NCBI GenBank assembly: GCA_964642235.1
Contig: CAZXOP010000045.1
Location: forward strand, 1-13,632
Direction of reading: 5' to 3'
DNA: 13,632 nt
Source of the DNA: CAYSND01 sp964642235
GTDB taxonomy: Bacteria; Bacteroidota; Bacteroidia; Bacteroidales; UBA932
Made by a program: the position numbers and the translations under genes. Below, piece by piece: positions 1 to 7,180 of this stretch. Numbering within the stretch: position 1 is the stretch's first letter; each line of letters opens with the position of its first letter. The notes beneath the pieces are model-generated. The model was not told where the DNA came from and searched no databases. It worked only from the letters and a program-made list of their open reading frames with translations.

Positions 1-23
1 AATCATTACTTTTCCGAAAACAG

Positions 24-629
24 ATGAATTATAACTCACGATTACTCGAAGAGGCAGTAGAGCAGTTTTCTTCGCTACCTGGTATTGGTAAGAAGACAGC
101 ACTTAGGCTTGCTCTACATCTTTTAAAGCAGCCTAAGGAGAATGTCGAACATTTCGGTCGCTCCTTTATCGAGCTTCGTAATAATGTAAGGTATTGCTCC
201 CTCTGTAATATGATTTCTGATGGAGATTTCTGCCCTCTATGCTCCGATAAACGGAGGGATCACACTCTCCTCTGTGTGGTGGAGAGCATCAGAGATGTTA
301 TGAGTATTGAGGCCACTGAGGAGTATCGTGGAGTTTATTTTGTCCTAGGAGGGATAATCTCCCCTATGGATGGGGTGGGGCCTGATGATTTACCCATTAA
401 TCAGTTAAAAGAGCGTGTGCAGAGAGAGGAGATAAAGGAGGTTATTATGGCTCTTAGTACCGGTATGGAGGGGGAGACCACAGCTTTCTATATTTGCCGT
501 CTGCTTGCTTCGACCGGAGTGAAAGTTACTTCTATAGCGAGAGGGGTAGGATTCGGAGATGATCTTGAATATACTGATCAGCTAACTCTCGGAAAATCAA
601 TAGTTAATAGACAACCACTTATTTTTTAA
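24..629 (+). CDS. recR: Recombination mediator RecR
   Basis: RecR helps load RecA onto single-stranded gaps in the RecF-type repair pathway, acting in the cytoplasm as a DNA-clamping oligomer usually with RecO. The 201-residue length is normal for the family. An N-terminal helix-hairpin-helix (LPGIGKKTALRLALHLL, about residues 18-34) is followed by a four-cysteine zinc finger (C58, C61, C70, C73) and a Toprim domain (about 80-175, beginning LLCVVES). The C-terminus LEYTDQLTLGKSIVNR is the conserved family ending. The window starts only 23 bases upstream, so its promoter and any partner gene (dnaX and ybaB are common elsewhere) cannot be seen. The stop codon is 3 bases before the next gene, so the two are probably co-transcribed. 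Identification is secure from the domain order. Confidence 0.97.
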   Translation: MNYNSRLLEEAVEQFSSLPGIGKKTALRLALHLLKQPKENVEHFGRSFIELRNNVRYCSLCNMISDGDFCPLCSDKRRDHTLLCVVESIRDVMSIEATEEYRGVYFVLGGIISPMDGVGPDDLPINQLKERVQREEIKEVIMALSTGMEGETTAFYICRLLASTGVKVTSIARGVGFGDDLEYTDQLTLGKSIVNRQPLIF

Positions 630-632
630 TTT

Positions 633-2150
633 ATGAGACACGAATTTCCCTTCTCCATTTTTCTAATAGCATTTGTTGCTTATACTGCCCTTCTTTTCTT
701 TATCTCTTGGCTTACTGCGAGGAAGGCAGGGAGTAGCTCATTCTTCTCAGGTGACAGAAAAGCACCATGGCCAATAGTTGCTTATGGTATGGTCGGTGCC
801 TCAATATCGGGGGTTACATTTATCTCTGTGCCGGGTAATGTTATGGCGCAGAATTTTTATTATATGCCGTTGATATTCGGCTTCTTTTTGGGTTATATCA
901 TAATTGCCCAGGTTTTATTACCTGTTTACTATAAACTTAATCTAACAACCATCTACTCATACCTAGAGGATAGATTTGGTAAAAAAACTTATGCAACAGG
1001 TACTACTGCATTTATGATTTCTCGAATATTAGGGGCTGCCGTAAGGATTTTTGTGGTAATTATTGTCTTTATGACATTTATTCCGAAAGGAACTTTTGGC
1101 TCGGCCTCTAATCTCACCATCTTTACCATCGTAACTATTATTTTTCTTCTTCTCCTCTATCTCTATACTTTCAAGGGTGGGGTTAAGACTATTATCTGGA
1201 CCGATGTACTTCAGACCACTTTTATTCTCCTTGCAGTATTTCTAACTATTTGGTTTATCTGCAAAGATATGGGATGGAGCTTCGGCACCATGTGTAGCTC
1301 GGTGGCTGCTGCTGAAAATCCTGCAATTGAAGGGAGCCGTTTTTCCTCTCTGTTTGATTGGGATTGGGGGAGGAGTACTAATGCTGTAAAACAGCTTTTT
1401 GCAGGTATTTTTATCTCTACTGCTATGACAGGGTTGGATCAGGGGATGATGCAAAAGAGTTTAGCATGTAAAAATCTCCCTTCTGCTCAGAAAAACATGT
1501 ACACTACCGCTATTATAATAATGGTTGTGAACTTTTTCTTTCTGCTTTTAGGGGCTTTGCTTGCTGTTTATGTTACCAATAAGGGGGGAATGGCTGCTAT
1601 GGGATTGACTAAAACAGACCAGATTTTTCCAACTATTGCATCTCAATATTTGGGAGTAGGGGTAGGGGTCTTTTTCCTTATAGGACTTATCTCCTCCTCA
1701 TATCCCAGTGCAGGTGCTGCTATGACCTCTTTAACCACTTCGTTTTGTGTCGATTTCCTCGGTTTTAATAAGAGAAAAGACCTCGATGAGAAGAGAAAAA
1801 CTTATATTAGACAGTGGGTGCAAGCAGGATTTGCTTTGGTCTTTTTAGTTATTGTGATAATACTCTTTTTAGTAAGTAATGATGCTGTGATTAATCTGGT
1901 CTATAAGTTGGGTTCATATACTTATGGTCCCCTTTTAGGTCTCTTTTTCTTCGGTATTCTTACTAAGCATAAGGTTAAAGATGGGGCTACCCCTTTTATC
2001 GCAGTAGCTGCTCCTCTTCTCTGTTTTATTATTAATTCTTTAGGGAAGAAATTTATTGGATTTGATCTTGGATTTACTTTACTAATTGTTAATGGGCTCT
2101 TTACATTTTTTGGAATGTGGCTCTTTAGGGTTAAAAAAAGTAGTAATTAA
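633..2150 (+). CDS. Sodium:solute symporter (SSS family)
   Basis: This is a 505-residue, strongly hydrophobic inner-membrane protein with about 13 predicted helices, in the range expected for the sodium:solute symporter (SLC5-like) family, which couples Na+ entry to uptake of a sugar, acid, vitamin or similar solute. Supporting motifs are FFSGDRKAPWP (about 37-47), SGVTFISVPG in the second helix (59-68) and the intracellular signature GLDQGMMQKSLACKN (about 266-280), which matches the family pattern G-x-D-Q followed by a basic segment. The substrate cannot be read from the sequence: no catabolic gene lies nearby, and the neighbours (recR, mntP) do not suggest a pathway. It starts 3 bases after recR and ends 2 bases before mntP, so it is probably the middle gene of a short operon. 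The family is clear and the substrate unknown. Confidence 0.92.
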   Translation: MRHEFPFSIFLIAFVAYTALLFFISWLTARKAGSSSFFSGDRKAPWPIVAYGMVGASISGVTFISVPGNVMAQNFYYMPLIFGFFLGYIIIAQVLLPVYYKLNLTTIYSYLEDRFGKKTYATGTTAFMISRILGAAVRIFVVIIVFMTFIPKGTFGSASNLTIFTIVTIIFLLLLYLYTFKGGVKTIIWTDVLQTTFILLAVFLTIWFICKDMGWSFGTMCSSVAAAENPAIEGSRFSSLFDWDWGRSTNAVKQLFAGIFISTAMTGLDQGMMQKSLACKNLPSAQKNMYTTAIIIMVVNFFFLLLGALLAVYVTNKGGMAAMGLTKTDQIFPTIASQYLGVGVGVFFLIGLISSSYPSAGAAMTSLTTSFCVDFLGFNKRKDLDEKRKTYIRQWVQAGFALVFLVIVIILFLVSNDAVINLVYKLGSYTYGPLLGLFFFGILTKHKVKDGATPFIAVAAPLLCFIINSLGKKFIGFDLGFTLLIVNGLFTFFGMWLFRVKKSSN

Positions 2151-2152
2151 TA

Positions 2153-2734
2153 ATGAGTTATTTAGAACTATTTCTGCTCTCGGTAGGACTCTGTTTTGAT
2201 ACTTTTGCCATCTCACTTTCAGGTGGTATCTGTTTAAAGGAGAAACCTACTCTTATGCAGAGAGTTAAGATTATATCTGCCTTTGCCCTTTTTCAAGCGG
2301 GATTTGCCTTTTTTGGGTGGGGATTAGGGGCGAGTTTTGCAAATTATATAGAACCTTTTGATCATTGGGTGGCTTTCATTCTTTTGGGGTATATTGGGGG
2401 AAGAATGATATATGGGAGCCTAAAGCCTGATAAGTGTGATGAGAAGGAGACCTCTCTAGATCTCACTAACAATAAGAGTCTTGTTTTTATCTCTATTGCC
2501 ACCAGTATAGATGCTCTTGCAGTCGGTATCTCTTTGGCAATGATTCACCTCTCTTCATTAAAGGTGGGGGTATCTATGAGTATGATTCTTCTATTATCTG
2601 CACTTGCCTCTCTGTTAGGTCTTTTGAGTGGTAAGAGACTAAGTGGTAAGGCGGGGCAACGTTCAGAACTTATCGGGGGTGTGGTGTTGGTTTTAATAGG
2701 GTTAAAAATATTGATTGAGCACCTTGTTTCTTAA
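2153..2734 (+). CDS. mntP: Manganese efflux pump MntP
   Basis: MntP exports excess Mn2+ across the inner membrane. The 193-residue length and six predicted helices match the family, which is built as two three-helix repeats. Each repeat carries a conserved aspartate motif: CFDTFAISLSGG near the N-terminus (D16) and TSIDALAVGISLA in the second half (D120). These acidic residues are known to be needed for Mn2+ transport in the E. coli protein. A polar loop (about 92-108) separates the halves. In many bacteria mntP is controlled by a yybP-ykoY manganese riboswitch, but here only 2 bases separate it from the symporter gene, so there is no room for one directly upstream. Expression probably depends on the recR-symporter transcript. 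The -35-like part of the mqnA promoter lies inside the last codons. Confidence 0.93.
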   Translation: MSYLELFLLSVGLCFDTFAISLSGGICLKEKPTLMQRVKIISAFALFQAGFAFFGWGLGASFANYIEPFDHWVAFILLGYIGGRMIYGSLKPDKCDEKETSLDLTNNKSLVFISIATSIDALAVGISLAMIHLSSLKVGVSMSMILLLSALASLLGLLSGKRLSGKAGQRSELIGGVVLVLIGLKILIEHLVS

Positions 2735-2752
2735 ATATTTGTCTTATCTTTG
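2724..2752 (+). promoter_or_regulatory. Bacteroidota-type promoter for mqnA
   Basis: TATCTTTG (2745-2752) matches the -7 consensus TAnnTTTG, and a TTG at 2724-2726, 18 bases upstream, fits the -33 element. Transcription would start near 2759, giving a leader of about 32 bases before the mqnA ATG. The -33 part overlaps the end of mntP, marking a new transcription unit. Assigned by pattern match only. Confidence 0.7.
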
Positions 2753-2790
2753 TGTCGCTTTAAAAAATTAATTGTTGAAAATGGACGATA

Positions 2791-3552
2791 ATGCTGGTTC
2801 GAGTTGCTGCAATAGAGTATCTAAACACGATACCCTTTGTCTATGGGTTGACGCACTCTTCTGTGAAGGAACAGATAGAGTTAGTGCCCTGTACTCCCTC
2901 CTCGGCAGCAGATAAACTTCTTCAAGGTGATATTGACCTTGGAATCGTTCCAATAGCCACTCTTCCCCTCTCAGATAGATTAAAAATTGTATCAGACTTC
3001 TGTATTAGTGCAGAGGGTGCTGTTGCATCTGTATTGCTCTGCTCCCCTGTTCCACTTACGGAGATAGAAGAGGTGCTACTCGATAAGGACTCGCGCACTT
3101 CAGGGCTTCTGCTGCAGCTTCTTGCCGAGAATTATTGGCATAGCACCTTCAAATATGGTGCCTTTGATTTTGAAAAAGATGGTATTGACCCCTCACGTCC
3201 AACTCTACTTATCGGAGATAAGGCATTGTCACACTCATCTGAATTTGAGTTCTGTTATGATTTGGCGTTTGAGTGGATTAGCTTCACTGGTAAACCTTTC
3301 GTTTTCGCTTGTTGGATGACTAATAAAGAGTTGGATACGGCATTTTTAAAGAATTTTAATGAAGCCCTCGGATATGGAGTTTTGCATCTGAAAGAGAGTG
3401 TAAAGAGCATTAGTCATAACTTCTCATCTGATTTGGCAATAGATTATCTTTCAAATAATATCTCATATAAATTAACCCCTGAAAAAAAGGAATCCGTTTC
3501 ACTCTTTTTGGAAATGGCTTTTGATCCTTCTAAGTTCCGAGTCCGATGGTAA
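2791..3552 (+). CDS. mqnA: Chorismate dehydratase MqnA (futalosine menaquinone pathway)
   Basis: MqnA removes water from chorismate to give 3-[(1-carboxyvinyl)oxy]benzoate, the first step of the futalosine route to menaquinone. The protein (253 residues, no signal peptide) has the periplasmic-binding-protein-like fold of the MqnA/MqnD family. The N-terminus VRVAAIEYLNTIPFVYGL closely follows the family signature V-x-Y-L-N-x-x-P-L-x-x-G-L, and the segment DIDLGIVPIATLP (about 49-61) is the conserved first-lobe loop. The C-terminal half (LLIGDKAL, LAFEWISFTGKPFVFACW) also matches. The start is chosen because the signature begins two residues after this ATG; an ATG ten bases upstream is in another frame. 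No other mqn gene is in the window, so the rest of the pathway must be elsewhere. Having mqnA suggests the organism makes menaquinone by the futalosine rather than the men route. Confidence 0.93.
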   Translation: MLVRVAAIEYLNTIPFVYGLTHSSVKEQIELVPCTPSSAADKLLQGDIDLGIVPIATLPLSDRLKIVSDFCISAEGAVASVLLCSPVPLTEIEEVLLDKDSRTSGLLLQLLAENYWHSTFKYGAFDFEKDGIDPSRPTLLIGDKALSHSSEFEFCYDLAFEWISFTGKPFVFACWMTNKELDTAFLKNFNEALGYGVLHLKESVKSISHNFSSDLAIDYLSNNISYKLTPEKKESVSLFLEMAFDPSKFRVRW

Positions 3553-3584
3553 TTCTTTTAAGCTCCATTTAAGCAAAAGAATTA
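3550..3584 (+). repeat. Inverted repeat over the mqnA stop codon
   Basis: TAATTCTTTT (3550-3559) and AAAAGAATTA (3575-3584) are perfect 10-base inverted arms around a 15-base loop. The first arm contains the mqnA stop codon, and the second ends 23 bases before the corA start. There is no T-tract after the stem, so it is not a standard intrinsic terminator. It could be a weak terminator, an mRNA-stabilising hairpin or a protein site. Confidence 0.45.
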
Positions 3585-3607
3585 TTAACCATTAAAAAGA
3601 CTCATAA

Positions 3608-4561
3608 ATGATAGAAATTTACTATAAAGATAAGGGACTAATAACCACTGCTGATTCTGTAAGTTATCTCGATGAATTAGGGTTTGACGAAGTTTTGTGG
3701 ATTGACCTCTTCTCTCCATCAGGCGAGGAGAAGAGAGCTGTCGAAGAGTTTTTGAATACCACATTACAGAGTAGGGCGCAGGCGGAGGAGATCGAGAGTT
3801 CATCTCGATACTCTGAAACTGATACTACCATTTTCGCGAATACTAACTTCTTGATTCCCGGACCTGATGATTACAGTACTGAGTCAGTCTCCTTTATCCT
3901 TTGCGAGGGTATTTTGGTCTCTATAAGGCATGTATCACTTAAAACATTCCACGATATCCAGAGGCGTATTCAAATTAATCATAAACTTTATCCTACAGGC
4001 TACCATGTATTTGTGGGACTTCTTGAAAACAGGGTGGACCTCGATGCGGATATGATAGAGTTAATGTCAAAAGAGATAGATAATTATTCGAAAAAAGTTA
4101 GTACGGGACAGGATGTTAACGAGGACTTTCTTCTCGATATAAATCAGTTACAGGAGAATACCATGATGGTTCGTGAGAATGCTGTCGATAAACAGAGGAT
4201 GTTATCGGCTATGCTAAAGAGCGATAAGTTCCCAAGAGATATTTATAGTAAGATAACTATTCTAAACAGGGATATAGTCTCGCTCATTAATCATACTAAT
4301 TTTAGTTTTGAACGTCTTGACTATCTTCAGAATACGATAATAGGTCTTATTAACCTCGAGCAGAATAAGATGATGAGAATTTTCACCTTTGTCTCACTTC
4401 TGCTTATGCCTCCTACTCTGATAGCCTCTATTTATGGGATGAACGTAGATTTACCGGCAGTGGGGGGGTGGAAGTATTGGAACTTCGTTATTTTGACGGG
4501 AGTTATGCTTATTTCCGTTATTGCGGCATGGATATTATTTACACGTAGAAAAATGAAATAA
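3608..4561 (+). CDS. corA: CorA-family magnesium/divalent cation channel
   Basis: CorA proteins are pentameric inner-membrane channels for Mg2+ (some also pass Co2+ or Ni2+, and related ZntB proteins handle Zn2+). At 317 residues it is the usual length. A large soluble N-terminal domain (about 1-250), with a helical stalk rich in charged residues, precedes two helices at the C-terminus (about 253-273 and 287-309). The hallmark selectivity motif Y-G-M-N is present (G277, M278, N279) in SIYGMNVDLP, between the two helices, followed by the conserved basic tail FTRRKMK. An MPP motif (LLMPPTLIAS) starts the pore helix, as in classic CorA. The gene lies 55 bases after mqnA and only 2 bases before ahcY. 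I see no promoter match or Mg2+ riboswitch in the 55-base gap. The ion specificity is inferred from the family. Confidence 0.94.
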   Translation: MIEIYYKDKGLITTADSVSYLDELGFDEVLWIDLFSPSGEEKRAVEEFLNTTLQSRAQAEEIESSSRYSETDTTIFANTNFLIPGPDDYSTESVSFILCEGILVSIRHVSLKTFHDIQRRIQINHKLYPTGYHVFVGLLENRVDLDADMIELMSKEIDNYSKKVSTGQDVNEDFLLDINQLQENTMMVRENAVDKQRMLSAMLKSDKFPRDIYSKITILNRDIVSLINHTNFSFERLDYLQNTIIGLINLEQNKMMRIFTFVSLLLMPPTLIASIYGMNVDLPAVGGWKYWNFVILTGVMLISVIAAWILFTRRKMK

Positions 4562-4563
4562 TT

Positions 4564-5808
4564 ATGAGTTTTGAAATACGGGATTTGTCTCTTTGGGAGA
4601 GTGGAGTAAGAAAGATAGAGTGGGTTATCTCTAATATGCCTCTGCTTAGGTCTATTGAAAAAGAGTTTAAGGAGGAGCTCCCTTTTAAGGGACTAAAAGT
4701 GGCCCTTTCGATTCATTTAGAGGCAAAAACTGCCTATCTCTGTAAAGTTTTGGCCTCCGGTGGTGCTGAGATGTATGTTACCGGAAGTAATCCGCTCTCC
4801 ACACAAGATGATGTGGCGGCGGCACTTGCACATTATGGACTCAATGTTTTTGCTTGGCATGGGGCTACCACAGAGGAGTATTATAATCACCTTAAACGGG
4901 TAATAGAGGTGGGTCCTAATATTATTATAGATGATGGGGGAGATTTAGTTAACCTCATCCATTCTGAATACCCTTCTCTACTTAAAAATGTGATTGGGGG
5001 GTGTGAGGAGACGACTACAGGTATTATGAGGTTAGAGGCTATGGCAAGGGAGGGGCGACTCGCTTTTCCGATGGTTTTAGTCAATAATGCTAAATGTAAA
5101 TACCTTTTTGATAATCGTTATGGTACAGGACAATCTGTCTGGGATGGAATAAACAGAACGACAAACCTTATTGCAGCAGGGAAAAATGTAGTGGTAGCAG
5201 GGTATGGATGGTGTGGAAAAGGGGTAGCAATGAGGGCAAAGGGACTTGGTGCTTCGGTGATAGTTACTGAGATAGACCCTGTTAAGGCTATTGAGGCTGT
5301 TATGGATGGGTTTAAGGTTATGACTATGGATGAGGCTGCACCGATAGGGGAGATTTTTGTAACTGTTACAGGGTGCCGCGATGTTATAGTCGAGAGGCAT
5401 TTTATGAGTATGAAGGATGGTGCTATCTGTTGTAATGCGGGACATTTCGACTGTGAGGTGGATGTGGCAGGGGTATCGAAAATTGCCCTCTCATCTTGGG
5501 TCGCAAGGGAGAATATCATGGGTTATAAAATGAGTAATGGGCGTAATATCTATATTTTGGCAGAGGGTCGTCTTGTGAACTTAGCTTCAGGTGATGGTCA
5601 CCCTGCTGAGATTATGGATATGAGTTTCGCTATTCAAGCCCTTAGTGCAAGATATTTAGTTCAGGAGAATAAGAAAATCCCCAACAAAATAGTCAATGTG
5701 CCTGAGGAAATAGATAACCGCGTGGCTCAAATGAAACTATCTTCTTGGGGAGTCTCTATTGACCGTTTAACAGATATTCAGACTGAATACCTTAATAAAG
5801 GTCATTAG
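4564..5808 (+). CDS. ahcY: S-adenosylhomocysteine hydrolase, short (Thermotoga/archaeal-like) form
   Basis: AhcY reversibly splits S-adenosylhomocysteine into adenosine and homocysteine using tightly bound NAD, clearing the product of SAM-dependent methylation. Substrate-site motifs are HLEAKTAYL (H51), DDGGDL (123-128), EETTTG (148-153) and KYLFDNRYGTGQS (K179, D183, N184). The Rossmann motif is GYGWCGKG (213-220), followed by NAGHFD (291-296) and GDGHP (343-347). At 414 residues it is shorter than the roughly 430-480 residues common in bacteria and eukaryotes. It lacks the insertion seen in many bacterial enzymes and the C-terminal K-P-x-x-Y-R-Y tail, ending instead at TEYLNKGH. Recalled sequence of the Thermotoga maritima enzyme matches it more closely than the long form. 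Some archaeal relatives prefer S-inosylhomocysteine, so substrate preference is not certain. It begins 2 bases after corA, and its stop overlaps the convergent lipoprotein gene by 4 bases. Confidence 0.95.
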   Translation: MSFEIRDLSLWESGVRKIEWVISNMPLLRSIEKEFKEELPFKGLKVALSIHLEAKTAYLCKVLASGGAEMYVTGSNPLSTQDDVAAALAHYGLNVFAWHGATTEEYYNHLKRVIEVGPNIIIDDGGDLVNLIHSEYPSLLKNVIGGCEETTTGIMRLEAMAREGRLAFPMVLVNNAKCKYLFDNRYGTGQSVWDGINRTTNLIAAGKNVVVAGYGWCGKGVAMRAKGLGASVIVTEIDPVKAIEAVMDGFKVMTMDEAAPIGEIFVTVTGCRDVIVERHFMSMKDGAICCNAGHFDCEVDVAGVSKIALSSWVARENIMGYKMSNGRNIYILAEGRLVNLASGDGHPAEIMDMSFAIQALSARYLVQENKKIPNKIVNVPEEIDNRVAQMKLSSWGVSIDRLTDIQTEYLNKGH

Positions 5809-6545
5809 TACTTAACCTTAAAATCTCTCTTCCCTTCTGCAGGGGAGTTAAAACTAATCATAAGTCCTTTAATACCTTCTGCTGTACACTCTTCAGGTAT
5901 CTCGAAAGAGGCAAAGCCTGTATAAGTGTATGCTGTATGGTCTTTCTTAGGGTCATGACGGAATGTTACTTTAAAATATCCATCTTCTATATGGTTCTCT
6001 TCGGTACTGTCAATAACCAAGTAGTTATCGTGTGGGAATTCTTTTAGGTTATATCCGAGATAAGAAAATTTAATGGTCACATAGCGTTTAGTGTTAAACA
6101 CACCACCACAATACCATACTAATAGGGGTTCTACTCTGTCATTTACTAACTTATCAGGATCCAATCGAACCATTTCTGATGTTTTAATATCACCAAGCTG
6201 CGCAAGGGAGATCATTTTATACTTTTTCCCTGTTGTTGTTACTCGCGTTTCTGCAGCTGTGGGTATATCCTGGTAGTAAAATATAATTCTGTTCCCATCC
6301 TTAGGATCGTATTTGGTACCATCTGTATATTGAAGCGTGTTCTGCGGAATGAAAACAAGCGAGTCATCGGTTACAATATAGAAAGGGTGCGTACCGGTTA
6401 CCTCTTCCGGAATAGGATTAGAGAGAAGGATAGTACCTGAGTTCATCATGTAGTTATCATTTTGATTGCTATTGAAATTACTACAAGATGAAAGGACTAA
6501 TAAGGCAGATATAGCCGTAATTACAAGTGTTTTAATCTGTTTCAT
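5805..6545 (-). CDS. NigD-like outer-membrane lipoprotein
   Basis: This 246-residue protein has a lipoprotein signal peptide: a basic start (MKQIK), a hydrophobic core, and the lipobox L-S-S-C with C21 as the lipidated residue. The following residues (SNFNSNQND) lack the acidic K-D/E-D/E-type surface-export signal, so a periplasm-facing location is more likely. The rest resembles the Bacteroidota NigD-like family: a small beta-barrel (OB-like) N-terminal domain (about 35-125), then a C-terminal beta-sandwich (about 140-246) with the segment FKVTFRHDPKKDHTAYTYTGFASFEIP. NigD was named from a Prevotella nigrescin locus, but the family is widespread and has no established biochemical role. The gene is divergent from the ECF sigma factor across 122 bases with closely spaced promoters, so it may be part of the same response. 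Family assignment is by recalled pattern. Confidence 0.8.
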   Translation of the reverse strand: MKQIKTLVITAISALLVLSSCSNFNSNQNDNYMMNSGTILLSNPIPEEVTGTHPFYIVTDDSLVFIPQNTLQYTDGTKYDPKDGNRIIFYYQDIPTAAETRVTTTGKKYKMISLAQLGDIKTSEMVRLDPDKLVNDRVEPLLVWYCGGVFNTKRYVTIKFSYLGYNLKEFPHDNYLVIDSTEENHIEDGYFKVTFRHDPKKDHTAYTYTGFASFEIPEECTAEGIKGLMISFNSPAEGKRDFKVKY

Positions 6546-6560
6546 ATTTCTTAAAAATTA

Positions 6561-6575
6561 TACTTATACTAAGTA
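6561..6575 (-). repeat. Inverted repeat in the NigD-like gene leader
   Basis: TACTTA-TAC-TAAGTA has perfect 6-base arms and a 3-base centre. It lies between the predicted start of transcription (about 6596) and the ATG (6545) of the minus-strand lipoprotein gene, so it could form a small hairpin in the mRNA or be a protein site. It sits next to a second inverted repeat at 6579-6590. Confidence 0.4.
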
Positions 6576-6578
6576 AAT

Positions 6579-6590
6579 GCAGATGTCTGC
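6579..6590 (-). repeat. Second inverted repeat in the NigD-like gene leader
   Basis: GCAGA-TG-TCTGC is a perfect 5-base-arm dyad just after the predicted minus-strand transcription start. As RNA it would make a 4-base-pair stem with a 4-base loop. A DNA operator is equally possible. Confidence 0.35.
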
Positions 6591-6594
6591 TTTT

Positions 6595-6626
6595 TACTGC
6601 GTCAAAGATAATGTTTTTATGCAGTA
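6595..6626. promoter_or_regulatory. Dyad bracketing the divergent promoters
   Basis: TACTGC (6595-6600) and GCAGTA (6621-6626) form a perfect 6-base inverted pair 20 bases apart. The minus-strand -7 element lies between them, and the right arm overlaps the plus-strand -7 element. This placement would suit a regulator controlling the lipoprotein and sigma genes together, but short dyads occur by chance in AT-rich DNA. Confidence 0.35.
6603..6610 (-). promoter_or_regulatory. -7 element for the NigD-like gene
   Basis: Read on the minus strand this is TATCTTTG, an exact match to TAnnTTTG and the same octamer as before mqnA, the BlaI gene and the POT gene. It is 58 bases upstream of the lipoprotein ATG. 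No clear TTTG -33 element is found at the expected distance, so the promoter may need an activator or another sigma factor. Confidence 0.6.
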
Positions 6627-6632
6627 TTTTTG
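6625..6632 (+). promoter_or_regulatory. -7 element for the ECF sigma gene; decides its start
   Basis: TATTTTTG matches TAnnTTTG. Transcription would begin near 6639, after the in-frame ATG at 6611, which therefore cannot be the start codon. The next in-frame ATG (6668) is preceded at 8 bases by GGAG (6656-6659), an unusually good ribosome-binding site for this lineage. No -33 match is visible upstream. Confidence 0.55.
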
Positions 6633-6667
6633 CGACTTTTGCATTTGTAATATACGGAGATGTCCGA

Positions 6668-7180
6668 ATGAACAAGCTTGACCAATTAAAACATATATAT
6701 GAGAGTTACGGAGGAAGGATGCTTTCCTTATGTATTCGATATTGTGGGAGGAGAGATATCGCCCAAGATATTATGCATGATGGTTTTATTCAAGCCTACA
6801 ACTCGTTGGATAAGTTTACGGATAGAGGTGAGGGTTCTTTGAGAGCTTGGACTGAACGAATAATGATTAATACCTGTCTCCAATACCTTAGGAAGAAAGA
6901 TTTGATGAGAGAGAGTATGGTTATGGATGATAATTTAAAGATATTATCAGACGATGATTTAGAAAAATCGGTATCGAGGGTTCCTGAATCGGTATTAATG
7001 AAGTTTATATCGGAACTCCCTGTCGGATATAGGACAGTTTTCAATCTATTTGTTTTCGAAGATATGTCGCATAAACAGATAGCAGAAATATTAGGTATTA
7101 ATGAAAAAAGTTCGTCGTCACAGCTTTACAGAGCAAAGTGTACGCTCGCGCAAAAGATAAAAGAATATGAGCAACGGTGA
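6668..7180 (+). CDS. ECF-family RNA polymerase sigma factor
   Basis: This 170-residue protein has the two-domain layout of extracytoplasmic-function sigma factors. Region 2 (about 8-65) includes RRDIAQDIMHDGFIQAYNSLDKF, which corresponds to the core-binding and -10-recognition helices. A linker (about 78-105) leads to region 4 (about 112-165), whose helix-turn-helix reads LPVGYRTVFNLFVFEDMSHKQIAEILGINEKSSSSQLYRAK. The start at 6668 is preferred over the ATG at 6611 because of the -7 element at 6625-6632, the GGAG site and the conserved family start MNKLDQLKHIYESYG. Its last 14 bases overlap the next gene, a sign of translational coupling with its likely anti-sigma partner. It may activate its own operon and the divergent NigD-like gene. 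Its stimulus and regulon are not evident. Confidence 0.93.
   Translation: MNKLDQLKHIYESYGGRMLSLCIRYCGRRDIAQDIMHDGFIQAYNSLDKFTDRGEGSLRAWTERIMINTCLQYLRKKDLMRESMVMDDNLKILSDDDLEKSVSRVPESVLMKFISELPVGYRTVFNLFVFEDMSHKQIAEILGINEKSSSSQLYRAKCTLAQKIKEYEQR

Noticed and set aside
7..14. TACTTTTC as a promoter for recR
   Set aside because: The last base departs from TAnnTTTG, and the window start hides the -33 region and any upstream gene.
1242..1454. Minus-strand open frame within the symporter gene
   Set aside because: It has no family resemblance and is fully embedded in a strongly supported membrane protein gene.
2151..2152. yybP-ykoY manganese riboswitch before mntP
   Set aside because: Only 2 bases separate mntP from the preceding gene, so no riboswitch can fit directly upstream.
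5077..5519. Long open frames on the minus strand inside ahcY (up to 133 codons)
   Set aside because: They lie wholly opposite a highly conserved enzyme, show no recognisable domain and are explained by codon bias of the real gene.
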